Origin: Pseudomonas cichorii | GTDB lineage: Bacteria > Pseudomonadota > Gammaproteobacteria > Pseudomonadales > Pseudomonadaceae | Direction: 5' to 3' | Assembly: GCF_015471405.1 (NCBI RefSeq) | Contig: NZ_BLVZ01000003.1 | Span: forward strand, 62,001 to 126,000 | DNA length: 64,000 bases | The notes under the pieces: generated by a model | Told to the model about the DNA's origin: nothing | Database searches by the model: none | What the model saw: only the letters and a program-made list of their open reading frames with translations | Shown: piece after piece, positions 55,451-64,000 of the stretch | Numbering within the stretch: position 1 is the stretch's first letter | How the letters are laid out: each line of letters opens with the position of its first letter | Position numbers and translations under genes: made by a program

Positions 55451-57230
55451 TCCGCAACTGCTTGATTATTACCAACGCGAACTGACCTGGCTGCGACATG
55501 CCGGCAGCGTATTCGCCAACCGCTACCCCAAAGTCGCCCGACGCCTGGAACTGTCTCCCGGTGAAAGCCAGGACCCGCATGTGGAGCGCCTGCTCGAAGG
55601 CTTCGCCCTTCTGGCCGCACGCCTGCAACGACGCCTGGATGACGACTACGACGAATTCAGCAACGCCCTGCTGGAACAGCTTTATCCGCTGGCCATCAGG
55701 CCCCTGCCCTCGTGCAGCATCGTCCGGTTCGAGCCGGACCCGAGCAAAGGCAACCTCGCAGCGGGCTATGCATTGCCACGGGATACGCCCTTGTTTGTCA
55801 CCACGACCAAGGGTGAAAGCATCCACTTTCGTACCAGCGCCGAAGTGACTTTGTGGCCCATTCAGATCAGCGAAGCCGTGCTGCTCAATGCTGAAGAAAC
55901 ACAGGCCCTGACCGGTGTGATCCAGGCCCGTTCGGCACTGCGCCTGAGTCTGGAATGCCTGGGAGAAACAACAGACTGGGCGCAACTGAGCATTGAGCAC
56001 CTGCGCCTGCATCTGGACGCATCACCGGTGGTGAATGCCGCGCTGTACGACTTGCTGGGCGCCCATGCCGTCAAGGTCTTGAGCGGCGCACCGGGCAGTC
56101 AGCCAGTCGCCCATGGCGACCTGCCGAACATTGCCGGTTTCGCCAACGACGAAGCCCTGCTGCCAGAGGAAGACGGCGTACATCCAGGCATGCGTTTGCT
56201 GGCCGAATATTTCGCCTTCCCGGAAAAATTCCACTTCTTCGATATTCCCCTGAACACGGCTCATGTCGAAGGCCGCACGCTTTATCTGTATATCGTCTTC
56301 GACCGCGCTCCTCAGGCTCGCCTGCATCTGCAAGCCAGCGATATCGCACTGGGCTGCACACCAGTGATCAACCTGTTTCCACGCACCTCCGAACCATTGC
56401 GCCCGGACGGCACGCAAAGCGAATACCGGCTGATCGCCGACAGCCATCGCGAGAACAGCGTAGAGATCCACAGCATCCGTGGCATGCGTGCCGCATCACC
56501 TCAAGGCGTACGCCCGGTACCGGCCTATTACGGCAGCCAGCACAGCCTTGGCGACAGCAACCTCTATTGGCATGCCCGACGCATCACCGGGCTGACGCCC
56601 AACCGTCTGGGCAGCGACTTGATGCTCAGTCTGGTCGACACCCGCTTCGACCCGCTGCTCGACGCACCGAACTACAGCCTGACGGCGGAGCTGCTTTGCA
56701 CCAACCGTCATCTGGCCCAGAGCCTGAGCGCTGGAACCCCTTTGAGCTTCGAGCGGCCCGGCCCGGTGGCCAAGGCCAGCCTGATCAACCCGCCCAGTTC
56801 GCAAAGCTCGCCGCACCTGGGTGGTGAGTCGCGCTGGCGTCTGGTTTCACAACTGACCCTCAACCACCTGTCGCTGGTGGAAGGCCCCAAGGCGCTGGAA
56901 GCCCTCAAGGAAATACTCAACCTGCACAACCTGCGCGACGAGGCCAGCGCCCGTCGGCAGATCGACGGCCTGCAAAAGATGGACTGCGAACGGGTCATTG
57001 CACAGGTGGGCGAAGATGCCTGGCGCGGCTGGCGCAACGGGCTGGAAGTCCGCCTGCAACTGGACCCGGAACACTTCGTCGGCAATAGCGCCGTGCTGTT
57101 CTCGGCAGTGCTGGCGCAATTCTTCTCGCTTTACGCCACCGCCAATCGCTTCGTGCGTACGGTGCTGGTCAACTCGGACAAGGAGGTCAAGACATGGCAA
57201 CCCCAGGCCGGCATGCCCCTGTCCCTCTAA
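55434..57230 (+). CDS. tssF: T6SS baseplate protein TssF (VasA)
   Basis: A 598-residue TssF. ATG 55434 gives the conserved LLDYYQRELTWLRHAGSVFA start. HVERLLEGFALLAARLQRRL and the following DDYDEFSNALLEQLYP are strongly conserved. It forms the wedge with TssG and TssK. Reading frames overlap at both ends, indicating translational coupling. Confidence 0.95.
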   Translation: MSDSIDPQLLDYYQRELTWLRHAGSVFANRYPKVARRLELSPGESQDPHVERLLEGFALLAARLQRRLDDDYDEFSNALLEQLYPLAIRPLPSCSIVRFEPDPSKGNLAAGYALPRDTPLFVTTTKGESIHFRTSAEVTLWPIQISEAVLLNAEETQALTGVIQARSALRLSLECLGETTDWAQLSIEHLRLHLDASPVVNAALYDLLGAHAVKVLSGAPGSQPVAHGDLPNIAGFANDEALLPEEDGVHPGMRLLAEYFAFPEKFHFFDIPLNTAHVEGRTLYLYIVFDRAPQARLHLQASDIALGCTPVINLFPRTSEPLRPDGTQSEYRLIADSHRENSVEIHSIRGMRAASPQGVRPVPAYYGSQHSLGDSNLYWHARRITGLTPNRLGSDLMLSLVDTRFDPLLDAPNYSLTAELLCTNRHLAQSLSAGTPLSFERPGPVAKASLINPPSSQSSPHLGGESRWRLVSQLTLNHLSLVEGPKALEALKEILNLHNLRDEASARRQIDGLQKMDCERVIAQVGEDAWRGWRNGLEVRLQLDPEHFVGNSAVLFSAVLAQFFSLYATANRFVRTVLVNSDKEVKTWQPQAGMPLSL

Positions 57231-58213
57231 GCGAGGTCTTGCGCAAGGAGCCACAGGCTTTCGAGCTGTTGCAGGCCTTGCTGATTCTGGAGCGCGAGCA
57301 TCCGCAGGCTTCTCCATTGGGCACCGGCACCTCGCCCCAGGCCGAAGCCATCCGCCTGCGCGGCCCGCTGACGCCCTTGTTTGCCTCCAGCGAAGTCGAA
57401 AACCTGACCCAGGAACCCGGCCAGCAACCGGTACTGACGACGCCGATCTTTGGATTGGGCGGCCCCGACGGTCCTTTGCCGTACGCCTTTCAGGAATGGC
57501 TGCAACAACGCGCCCGCGCCAAGGATCATGCGCCCGCCGAGTTTCTCGACCTGTTCCAGCATCGCCTGCTCAGCCTGCTCTATCGGGTGCTGCGCAAGCA
57601 TCGCGTGGCGCTGGGGTTCGCCGTGCCTTCGGCCAGCCCGGTGCAGGCGCAGTTACGCGCTCTGACCGGTCTGCTGCCAAAATCATTGCAGGAACGCCAG
57701 GCACTGCCTGATGCCGCGATCATGGCGCGTAGCGCCTTGTACTCAGGCGGCCGCCGCTCGCTGGCCGGTTTCGCCGCCATCGTGCGCCAGCATTTCGGCT
57801 TGCCGGTACAGATCAGCGCATATGAAGGCGCATGGCGCAGCATCCCGCCAGCCAGTCGCAGCCTGCTGAAACCCGGTGGCCGCAACCTGAAACTGGGCAG
57901 CACCGCCATCGCCGGAACCCGCGTCTGGGACGAACATGCCGGCATTCGCCTGACCATCGGCCCCTTGCAGAACGCGCAGGCCAGACGCCTGCTGCCCGAA
58001 GGCGAAGCCCATCAGCAACTGGCGAGCATGGCGGCGCTGTATTTCGGCCCCGATCTGGACTGCTCATTGACCTTGCTGGTATCGGGTGCCGAACCCATGG
58101 TCATGAATCGAGAGAATCCACCGACCCTCAACTGGAACGGTGGCTTGCGCAACAAACCCAACCAAGACCTGCAGCGCATCGATACCCGGCTGCGCCAACC
58201 GGAGATGGCCTGA
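57194..58213 (+). CDS. tssG: T6SS baseplate protein TssG (VasB)
   Basis: A 339-residue TssG starting inside the tssF 3' end (37-bp overlap). It shows EPQAFELLQALLILEREHPQ, VLTTPIFGLGGPDGPLPYAF and the following QEWLQQRARAKD. It is a wedge component with TssF, and its stop is 2 bp before clpV. Confidence 0.93.
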   Translation: MATPGRHAPVPLSEVLRKEPQAFELLQALLILEREHPQASPLGTGTSPQAEAIRLRGPLTPLFASSEVENLTQEPGQQPVLTTPIFGLGGPDGPLPYAFQEWLQQRARAKDHAPAEFLDLFQHRLLSLLYRVLRKHRVALGFAVPSASPVQAQLRALTGLLPKSLQERQALPDAAIMARSALYSGGRRSLAGFAAIVRQHFGLPVQISAYEGAWRSIPPASRSLLKPGGRNLKLGSTAIAGTRVWDEHAGIRLTIGPLQNAQARRLLPEGEAHQQLASMAALYFGPDLDCSLTLLVSGAEPMVMNRENPPTLNWNGGLRNKPNQDLQRIDTRLRQPEMA

Positions 58214-58215
58214 AT

Positions 58216-60777
58216 ATGGAACTCGGCAGCCTGATAGCACGCCTCAACGCCGACAGCCGCCGCGCTCTGGAGCGCGCCGCGCAGCGCTGCCTGCAACGGG
58301 GTCATCACTACGTTGAAATCGAGCACCTGCTGCTGGAACTGCTGGATATCGAGGGCGGCGACCTGGCCTGCCTGCTGCCGCGTTTCGGCCTGGAGCGCGA
58401 TGCGCTGACCGCAGAAATCAACAAGGCGCTGGAGCTGTTCAAATCCGGCAGTACCCGCACTCCGGCACTGTCCGCGCAGACCATCGGCCTTTTGGAAGAC
58501 ACCGTGGTGCAGGCCAGCGTCATGGGCCAGCAAAGCATTCGTTCAGGGCTGTTGCTGCTGGCCTTGCTGGACAGAGATGAACGTCGCAGCCTGCTGCTCA
58601 ACAGCGCATCCTCGTTGCTGCGCATTCCCCGGGATGTGCTGCGCAACAACTTGCAGGAATGGGCGCAACCCTCTCGCGAACATATCGCCATCGCCGTACC
58701 TGGCCAACCGGGCAAGGCTCCGGTGAAAACCGTCGAGGACTCGACTCTCGACCAATACACCCAGGACCTGACCGCCGATGCCCACGCCGGGCGCATCGAC
58801 CCCATCGTGGGCCGCGACGGGGAAATCCGTCAGTGCATCGACATCCTGCTGCGCCGTCGCCAGAACAACCCGATTCTGGTGGGCGCACCGGGCGTGGGTA
58901 AAACCGCCGTGGTCGAAGGCCTGGCGTTGCGCATTGCTGCCGGTGATGTGCCGCCGTCCTTGCAGGATGTCAGCCTGCGCGTGCTCGACCTTGGCCTGCT
59001 GCAAGCCGGTGCCGGGGTCAAGGGCGAATTCGAGCAACGTCTCAAAGGCGTGATCGATGCGGTACGCAGCGCAGAAAAACCGATCATCCTGTTTATCGAC
59101 GAAGCCCACACCCTGATCGGTGCCGGTGGCGCGGAAGGCGGCAGTGATGCGGCCAACCTGCTCAAACCCGCTCTGGCCCGCGGCGAACTGCGCACCCTGG
59201 CTGCCACCACCTGGATGGAATACAAGAAGTATTTCGAGAAAGACCCGGCGCTGGCCCGACGATTCCAGTTGGTGCAGGTGGAAGAGCCGGACGAAGCCAC
59301 AGCCGTGGAAATGCTTCGGGGCGTGGCGACCAAACTGGAGCAGCACCATGGCGTGCAAGTGCTGGATGCAGCGATTCACGATGCGGTGAAACTCTCACAC
59401 CGCTACATCTCCGGGCGGCAACTGCCGGACAAGGCCATCAGCATCCTCGACACCGCCTGCGCCCGCGTCGCCCTCGGCCAGCACGACGTCCCTCCGCCGC
59501 TGGAAAGCCTGCGCCATCGCCAGCAAAGCCTGAAGGAAGAAGTCGAACGCCTGCGTCGCGAGCAGGCCACCGGTCTTGATCATCGGGAACGCATTACCAC
59601 GCTGGAAAGCGAATCCGGCAGCAACCTGCAAGCCATCCGTGAACTGGAAGTGCGTTGGGGCGAAGAGCGCGAGGCCGTGCGCGAACTGCTGGAAACCCGT
59701 CGCGAACTGCTCGCCCTGAGCGAGCGCGTGGACGCCAATACCGACCTCGAAAAACGCGACCCGGACACCGACAGCCGCATCGATTACCTGGCTTCCGAAC
59801 TGGTGCGCCTGGGAGCCGGGCTGGATGCCATTCGCCAGGACGATCCATTGGTGCCCGAACAGGTCGACTCCAAGACCGTCGCCGCCGTGATTGCAGGCTG
59901 GACCGGCATCCCGGTGGGCAAGATGCTCGCCGACGAAGCCCATGCCGTGCGGACCCTGGGGCAGCGCATGGGCCAGCGGGTCATGGGCCAGAAAGCCGCC
60001 CTCGACACCATCGCCCAACGCCTGCAAGCCTACCGCGCCGGCCTGACCGACCCACAGAAACCGGTCGGCGTGTTCCTGCTGCCCGGCCCTACCGGCGTCG
60101 GCAAGACCGAAACCGCCTACGCCCTGGCCGACGCCCTGTACGGCGGCGAGCGCAACCTGATCAGCATCAACCTTTCCGAGTACCAGGAAGCCCACACCGT
60201 CAGCCAGCTCAAAGGCGCACCACCCGGTTATGTGGGTTACGGAACCGGCGGCGTGCTGACCGAAGCCGTACGCCGCAAACCCTATTCCGTGGTGCTGCTG
60301 GACGAAATCGAAAAAGCCCACCCGGATGTGCTGGAAGCGTTCTATAACGTGTTCGACAAAGGCGTCATGGAAGACGGCACCGGCCTGGTGGTGGACTTCA
60401 AGAACACCGTCATGCTCGCCACCAGCAACGTTGGCGCCGAACTGATCCTCGACACCCCCACCGCCGAACTCGACAGCGACCCGTTCAACGAACGCCTGCA
60501 CAAAGTCCTGCTACAAGCCTTCCGCCCCGCCTTTCTTGCACGCATGACCGTGGTGCCTTATCACCCGCTGGATGAAGCGACACTGGAAGGGATCGTGCTG
60601 GCCAAGCTGGAGAAACTGCGTGGCCGGTACAAGGCCGCGACGGGTAAACAGTTTGATTTTGATAACGGGATTGTCAAGGCCGTGCTCGCGAAATGCAGCG
60701 GGGCTGGGGCGAGGGATATTGAGAATGTGTTGATGAAGCAGGTGACGGGGAAGTTGGCGGAGTGGGTGTTGGAGTGA
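58216..60777 (+). CDS. clpV: T6SS sheath-recycling AAA+ ATPase ClpV (TssH)
   Basis: An 853-residue Clp/Hsp100 ATPase. ATG 58216 is 2 bp after tssG. An N-terminal Clp_N domain precedes two AAA+ modules: the first Walker A GAPGVGKT at about 223-230 with Walker B IILFIDEAH, and the second GPTGVGKT at about 624-631. A ClpB/ClpV-type coiled middle region lies at about 430-520. It disassembles contracted TssB/TssC sheath for reuse. It closes the core operon before the HNH gene. Confidence 0.95.
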   Translation: MELGSLIARLNADSRRALERAAQRCLQRGHHYVEIEHLLLELLDIEGGDLACLLPRFGLERDALTAEINKALELFKSGSTRTPALSAQTIGLLEDTVVQASVMGQQSIRSGLLLLALLDRDERRSLLLNSASSLLRIPRDVLRNNLQEWAQPSREHIAIAVPGQPGKAPVKTVEDSTLDQYTQDLTADAHAGRIDPIVGRDGEIRQCIDILLRRRQNNPILVGAPGVGKTAVVEGLALRIAAGDVPPSLQDVSLRVLDLGLLQAGAGVKGEFEQRLKGVIDAVRSAEKPIILFIDEAHTLIGAGGAEGGSDAANLLKPALARGELRTLAATTWMEYKKYFEKDPALARRFQLVQVEEPDEATAVEMLRGVATKLEQHHGVQVLDAAIHDAVKLSHRYISGRQLPDKAISILDTACARVALGQHDVPPPLESLRHRQQSLKEEVERLRREQATGLDHRERITTLESESGSNLQAIRELEVRWGEEREAVRELLETRRELLALSERVDANTDLEKRDPDTDSRIDYLASELVRLGAGLDAIRQDDPLVPEQVDSKTVAAVIAGWTGIPVGKMLADEAHAVRTLGQRMGQRVMGQKAALDTIAQRLQAYRAGLTDPQKPVGVFLLPGPTGVGKTETAYALADALYGGERNLISINLSEYQEAHTVSQLKGAPPGYVGYGTGGVLTEAVRRKPYSVVLLDEIEKAHPDVLEAFYNVFDKGVMEDGTGLVVDFKNTVMLATSNVGAELILDTPTAELDSDPFNERLHKVLLQAFRPAFLARMTVVPYHPLDEATLEGIVLAKLEKLRGRYKAATGKQFDFDNGIVKAVLAKCSGAGARDIENVLMKQVTGKLAEWVLE

Positions 60778-60823
60778 ATAACCCCTACATTCTGTTTACC
60801 ATTATTGAAGATTGAAAATCGAT

Positions 60824-61693
60824 ATGACGACCATTACCTTTGACCTCGCGTCCATCTCCGTACTGGACAACGGCTGGAACGGAAAAATCACCGAGTTTGG
60901 CAAAGACTACATGATCCTGACAGGCACAGGCAGCCATACCCAGATCAAAAATCTGGGCGGCGGTAACTACGAAGTAAAACGCAGGCAAGGCGATAATATC
61001 CAAACGCTTGCCCCACTAAACATTTCAAGCATGACCACTGCCTACTTGACTAATGGGTACCGTACAAGCCTGGCAGTCCACGACACTCCATTTTCTACCT
61101 CGATCGACTACACAAAAATCAAGCTGGACCAGAACTGGCTTAATCAGTATGTTTTCGACTCTGTTATCTTACGGGTCCCCGGCGCTGATAAATCGGCAGC
61201 CACCCAAGAGAACATCAAGGCTTTCAACTGCTACTGGTGTGGCTTTGTGTACCCTGCCTGGACGATGGAAATCGACCACATCAAGGCACAAACCAAGCCA
61301 GAAATGGCACTGATAAAATTCTTGCGCTTACTCGGCGGCACAAATCATCAGAACACCAACCATGCTGATCGGCGAGCTAACCATGTTGCAAAGTGGAATC
61401 CTAAAACCTATGCCAACACTAATGGGTTTATAGACGACGCATCTGCATTCCATAACTATCTGAATATGAGAGAGGAAAATTTCAACGAGAACAAGAGTAC
61501 GATAGCCTTCAAAGATGTTGCAATGTTGATTCACCTGTTCGACGACATGAACGCCTTTCATGTCAGCAAAGGGATTGGAAGCACCAAGCATCAAGTCAAC
61601 AGCCAAAGCCCTCTATGGAAAATAATCCACAGCGGAAACAATCTGGTACCTTCATGCTCGTTCTGCAACAGAACAAAAAGCAAGAAAGGCTGA
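60824..61693 (+). CDS. HNH/zinc-finger nuclease-like protein inside the T6SS cluster
   Basis: A 289-residue protein lying between clpV and vgrG. The C-terminal half has an HNH treble-clef pattern: CYWC (C136, C139), MEIDHIKAQTK (D151, H152) and NNLVPSCSFCNRTKSKKG (N273, C278, C281, N282). The first 120 residues are unrecognised and could be a delivery or binding domain. There is no signal peptide and no PAAR or MIX motif. The ribosome site is weak; ATG 60824 is chosen over TTG 60812. The DNA is visibly AT-richer than the T6SS genes, suggesting transfer. The position beside vgrG makes it a candidate antibacterial DNase effector, but no immunity gene follows it. The nuclease motif is seen; the effector role is inferred. 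Confidence 0.72.
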   Translation: MTTITFDLASISVLDNGWNGKITEFGKDYMILTGTGSHTQIKNLGGGNYEVKRRQGDNIQTLAPLNISSMTTAYLTNGYRTSLAVHDTPFSTSIDYTKIKLDQNWLNQYVFDSVILRVPGADKSAATQENIKAFNCYWCGFVYPAWTMEIDHIKAQTKPEMALIKFLRLLGGTNHQNTNHADRRANHVAKWNPKTYANTNGFIDDASAFHNYLNMREENFNENKSTIAFKDVAMLIHLFDDMNAFHVSKGIGSTKHQVNSQSPLWKIIHSGNNLVPSCSFCNRTKSKKG

Positions 61694-61859
61694 CAACAAT
61701 ATTTTCCATTAACAACGAATAGAAAAAACTACCCCCTGAGCATGAGTAAAGACATCATGGCAAAAACACCAAAAACCACATCTGTAATAATCTGTTGAAT
61801 TGAGGGAAACCGAGCATCATTGAATCCCGTTTTCTATCAATTTTGATATCTCACATGCG

Positions 61860-61888
61860 TTGATTGAGCTATGTACTTTTCGTATAAA
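61860..61888 (+). promoter_or_regulatory. Likely sigma-70 promoter of vgrG
   Basis: TTGATT (-35, 61860-61865) and TATAAA (-10, 61883-61888) with a 17-bp spacer, 50 bp before the vgrG start, lie in an AT-rich gap. This suggests vgrG is transcribed separately from the core operon. Confidence 0.55.
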
Positions 61889-61938
61889 GCATTACGCTGA
61901 AGTCCTGCTATTCAGCAATATCTACTTGAGATGAAAGA

Positions 61939-63945
61939 ATGCCCCGCTCCACCGACACCACAACCAGCCTCTCCCTGACCGGCTCAGCCCTCACCGAGCT
62001 GTATCCAGACGTCATCAGCGGCGAGGAATCCCTCAATGCGCTGGGGCAGTATTTCCTGCATGGCCAGGCCGACACTGCGCTGACGCTGACTTCCGCTATC
62101 GCCACTCACGTCACGACCACGCTGCATAACGATGCGATGCTGCGCCCAATGGATGCGCTGGTGGCGGAGATCCGGCAGCTTCCGGCTGACGCAACGGCGG
62201 ATCGTTATCAGGTGTTGTTGCGGCCATGGTTGTGGTGGCTGACGCTGGCGAGCAATAACCGGGTGTTTCAGAACCTCTCCACGTCGGACATCGTGACGTC
62301 GATCTTCACTGACCACGGATTCAGCGATCACAAGCTGTCGCTGACCGGCAGTTACACGCCGCGTGAGTATTGCGTGCAGTACGGCGAAACCGACTTTGCG
62401 TTTGTGTCGCGCCTGCTGGAAGAGGAAGGGATTTTCTGGTTTTTCACCCATGAGGAAGGCAAGCACACGCTGGTGCTGGCGGATAACAACGATGCGTTTC
62501 CAGCGATTCCCAACGGGCCGGCGGTGAAGTATCTGGGTCAGGGAATGGGCAATCGGGAACTGCACGGGATTCGTTCCGGGCAACTGGTGTTACAGGCGGT
62601 TTCCGGGGTGTATTCAGCCTCGGATTATGAGTTCACCACACCCACCACTTCGCTTTACAGCAAGGCGGAAGCCAAGGCCGGGCCGTTGTCGATGTATGAG
62701 CATCCGGGCGGTTATATCGCCAAGGCACGGGGCGATGCATTGACCAAACAGCGGGTCGACGGGCTGCGCAGTCAGGAGAAACGCTTTGTCGGTGAAAGCG
62801 ACTGTCGCTGGCTGGTGCCGGGGCACTTTTTCACTCTGAGCGGCCATGACGATGCGACCCTGAATATCGACTGGGTGGTGACAGCAGTCACTCATGAAGC
62901 CAGCCATGAAGGCTATCGCAACCGTTTCGAGGCCATCCCCAAGGCCACCACTTATCGCCCGGCGCGGGTGACATCCAAACCGCGCATGCACACCCAGACG
63001 GCCACCGTGGTCGGCAAGTCCGGCGAGGAAATCTGGACCGACGAATATGGCCGGATCAAGATCCAGTTCCCGTGGGACCGCGACGGCAAGAGCGACGAAA
63101 CCAGCTCCTGCTGGGTGCGTGTGGTACTGCCCTGGACCGGCAAGGGGTTCGGCATGCAGTTCGTGCCGCGCATCGGCCAGGAAGTGATCGTCACCTTTAT
63201 CGACGGCGACCCCGACCGGCCATTGGTCAGCGGTTGCGTGTACAACGGCGACAACGCCCTGCCCTATGCCCTGCCCGCCAACCAGACGCAATCGGGGATC
63301 AAGACCAATTCCTCCAAGGGCGGCGGCGGTTTCAACGAGTTGCGTTTCGAGGACAAGAAAGACGCTGAGGAAGTCTTTCTGCAAGCCCAGAAGGACTTCA
63401 AGACCAATGTGCTCAACGACACCACAGTCACCGTCGGCCACGATGAAACCCTGACCGTACAGAACGCCCGCACCCGAACCGTCAAGGAAGGCGATGAAAC
63501 CGTCACGCTGGAAAAGGGCAAACGCAGCGTCACCATCCAGACCGGTAGCGATACGCTGGATGTGAAGGACACTCGCACCGTCAAGGTCGGCGGCGACCAG
63601 ACCCATAGCACCGGCGGCAACTACACCGACAAGGTCACAGGCAATTACAGCCTGACCGTGGACGGCAACCTGACCCTCAAGGTCAGCGGCACCATCACCC
63701 TGGAAAGCGGCGGCAGCTTCACGATCAAGAGCGGTGCCGATCTGGCCGTGCAGGCCAGCACTTCGATCACCCAAAAGGCAGGAACGGCCCTGACCAATCA
63801 GGCGGGCACATCGCTGGAAAACAAGGCAGGCACGACCATGACCAACGACGCAGGCATCAGCCTGACCAACAAGGCCGCAGCGTCACAGACCGTGGATGGC
63901 GGTGGCATGCTGACCATCAAGGGCGGCCTGGTACAAGTCAATTGA
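61939..63945 (+). CDS. vgrG: T6SS spike protein VgrG (TssI)
   Basis: A 668-residue VgrG. The gp27-like part has CVQYGETDFAFVSRLLEEEG and IFWFFTHEE. The gp5 OB-fold has EIWTDEYGRIKIQFPWDRDG and SSCWVRVVLPWTGKGFGMQF. The needle region shows HDETLTVQNARTRTVKEGDE followed by short repeats. After that come alternating AGT-x-L/M-x-N-K/Q-AG units ending GGGMLTIKGGLVQVN. The normal spike length with no extra enzymatic domain means cargo must be bound separately, probably through products encoded downstream. Confidence 0.95.
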   Translation: MPRSTDTTTSLSLTGSALTELYPDVISGEESLNALGQYFLHGQADTALTLTSAIATHVTTTLHNDAMLRPMDALVAEIRQLPADATADRYQVLLRPWLWWLTLASNNRVFQNLSTSDIVTSIFTDHGFSDHKLSLTGSYTPREYCVQYGETDFAFVSRLLEEEGIFWFFTHEEGKHTLVLADNNDAFPAIPNGPAVKYLGQGMGNRELHGIRSGQLVLQAVSGVYSASDYEFTTPTTSLYSKAEAKAGPLSMYEHPGGYIAKARGDALTKQRVDGLRSQEKRFVGESDCRWLVPGHFFTLSGHDDATLNIDWVVTAVTHEASHEGYRNRFEAIPKATTYRPARVTSKPRMHTQTATVVGKSGEEIWTDEYGRIKIQFPWDRDGKSDETSSCWVRVVLPWTGKGFGMQFVPRIGQEVIVTFIDGDPDRPLVSGCVYNGDNALPYALPANQTQSGIKTNSSKGGGGFNELRFEDKKDAEEVFLQAQKDFKTNVLNDTTVTVGHDETLTVQNARTRTVKEGDETVTLEKGKRSVTIQTGSDTLDVKDTRTVKVGGDQTHSTGGNYTDKVTGNYSLTVDGNLTLKVSGTITLESGGSFTIKSGADLAVQASTSITQKAGTALTNQAGTSLENKAGTTMTNDAGISLTNKAAASQTVDGGGMLTIKGGLVQVN

Positions 63946-63956
63946 GATCCTGAGCC

Positions 63957-64000
63957 ATGGCCAAGACTGAAACAGTGGATGTACAAAGCGGTGATGCACA
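63957..64000 (+). CDS. 5' end of the gene after vgrG (truncated by window edge)
   Basis: ATG at 63957 begins an open frame reading MAKTETVDVQSGDA to the window end, 11 bp after the vgrG stop. Only 14 codons are visible. By position it is probably an effector-loading adaptor or effector, but nothing in the sequence proves it. Confidence 0.4.
   Translation, partial: MAKTETVDVQSGDA

Noticed and set aside
63400..63945. VgrG C-terminal repeats as a CRISPR-like or tandem DNA repeat
   Set aside because: The periodicity is at protein level (beta-needle units). There are no conserved DNA repeats with spacers, and no CRISPR array was seen anywhere in the window.

Overview
The window looks like chromosomal DNA of a fluorescent-type, probably plant-associated Pseudomonas (P. 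syringae-like is my best guess). The reasons are high-GC protein-coding DNA, pseudomonad-style REP repeats, HAE1-type RND pumps, a Moc-like oxygenase set and a complete type VI secretion (T6SS) cluster. The species assignment is inference; no rRNA or housekeeping marker is present.

Layout. 1-5463: an AT-richer accessory block with a two-gene minus-strand unit, a PD-(D/E)XK-like nuclease-domain protein followed by a membrane-anchored KAP P-loop NTPase. It is a defence-like pair whose function I cannot name, bracketed by a 20-bp near-direct repeat. 5464-6639: a lone M50-type membrane metalloprotease. 6656-11538: a LacI regulator divergent from a four-gene operon (di-iron membrane oxygenase, Rieske ferredoxin, ferredoxin reductase, TIM-barrel isomerase) that matches the rhizopine mocDEF/mocC gene set. 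11489-15116: a GntR regulator divergent from a fumarase/aspartase-superfamily lyase and a DctA-type dicarboxylate carrier. 15092-20258: a TetR regulator divergent from an RND adaptor and pump, with two matching operators between them. 21030-25918: aldo/keto reductase, exported NAD(P)-fold protein, and a molybdenum hydroxylase (2Fe-2S subunit, Mo subunit, cytochrome c), followed by an AraC regulator, an MFS protein and an ABM monooxygenase on the other strand. 28893-30166: a PQQ-type sugar dehydrogenase with a tiny coupled ORF. 30345-38134: a heavy-metal-type two-component system, an orphan catalytically dead molybdopterin-domain protein, and a second RND adaptor/pump pair. That pair's stop codon and terminator have been separated by a 179-bp IS4-like MITE carrying an inverted REP pair. 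38141-43287: a split transketolase, an MFS carrier and an SDR dehydrogenase divergent from a LysR regulator, probably a sugar or sugar-acid catabolic unit. 43388-64000: a protein with two nuclease motifs, then the T6SS cluster (tssA-M-L-K-J leftward; tssB-C-hcp-tssE-F-G-clpV rightward), an AT-rich HNH nuclease gene, vgrG, and the start of one further gene.

How it fits together. Most units are regulator plus divergent operon cassettes, and several have readable operators. The T6SS genes supply baseplate (TssA/E/F/G/K), membrane complex (TssJ/L/M), tail (Hcp, TssB/C, VgrG) and recycling ATPase (ClpV). Two nuclease genes at the cluster edges are candidate effectors. Neither RND pair has an outer-membrane channel gene in the window, so both presumably borrow one. 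The most novel-looking items are the KAP/nuclease pair, the pseudo-molybdoenzyme beside the metal-responsive system, the MITE and the HNH gene inside the T6SS cluster.
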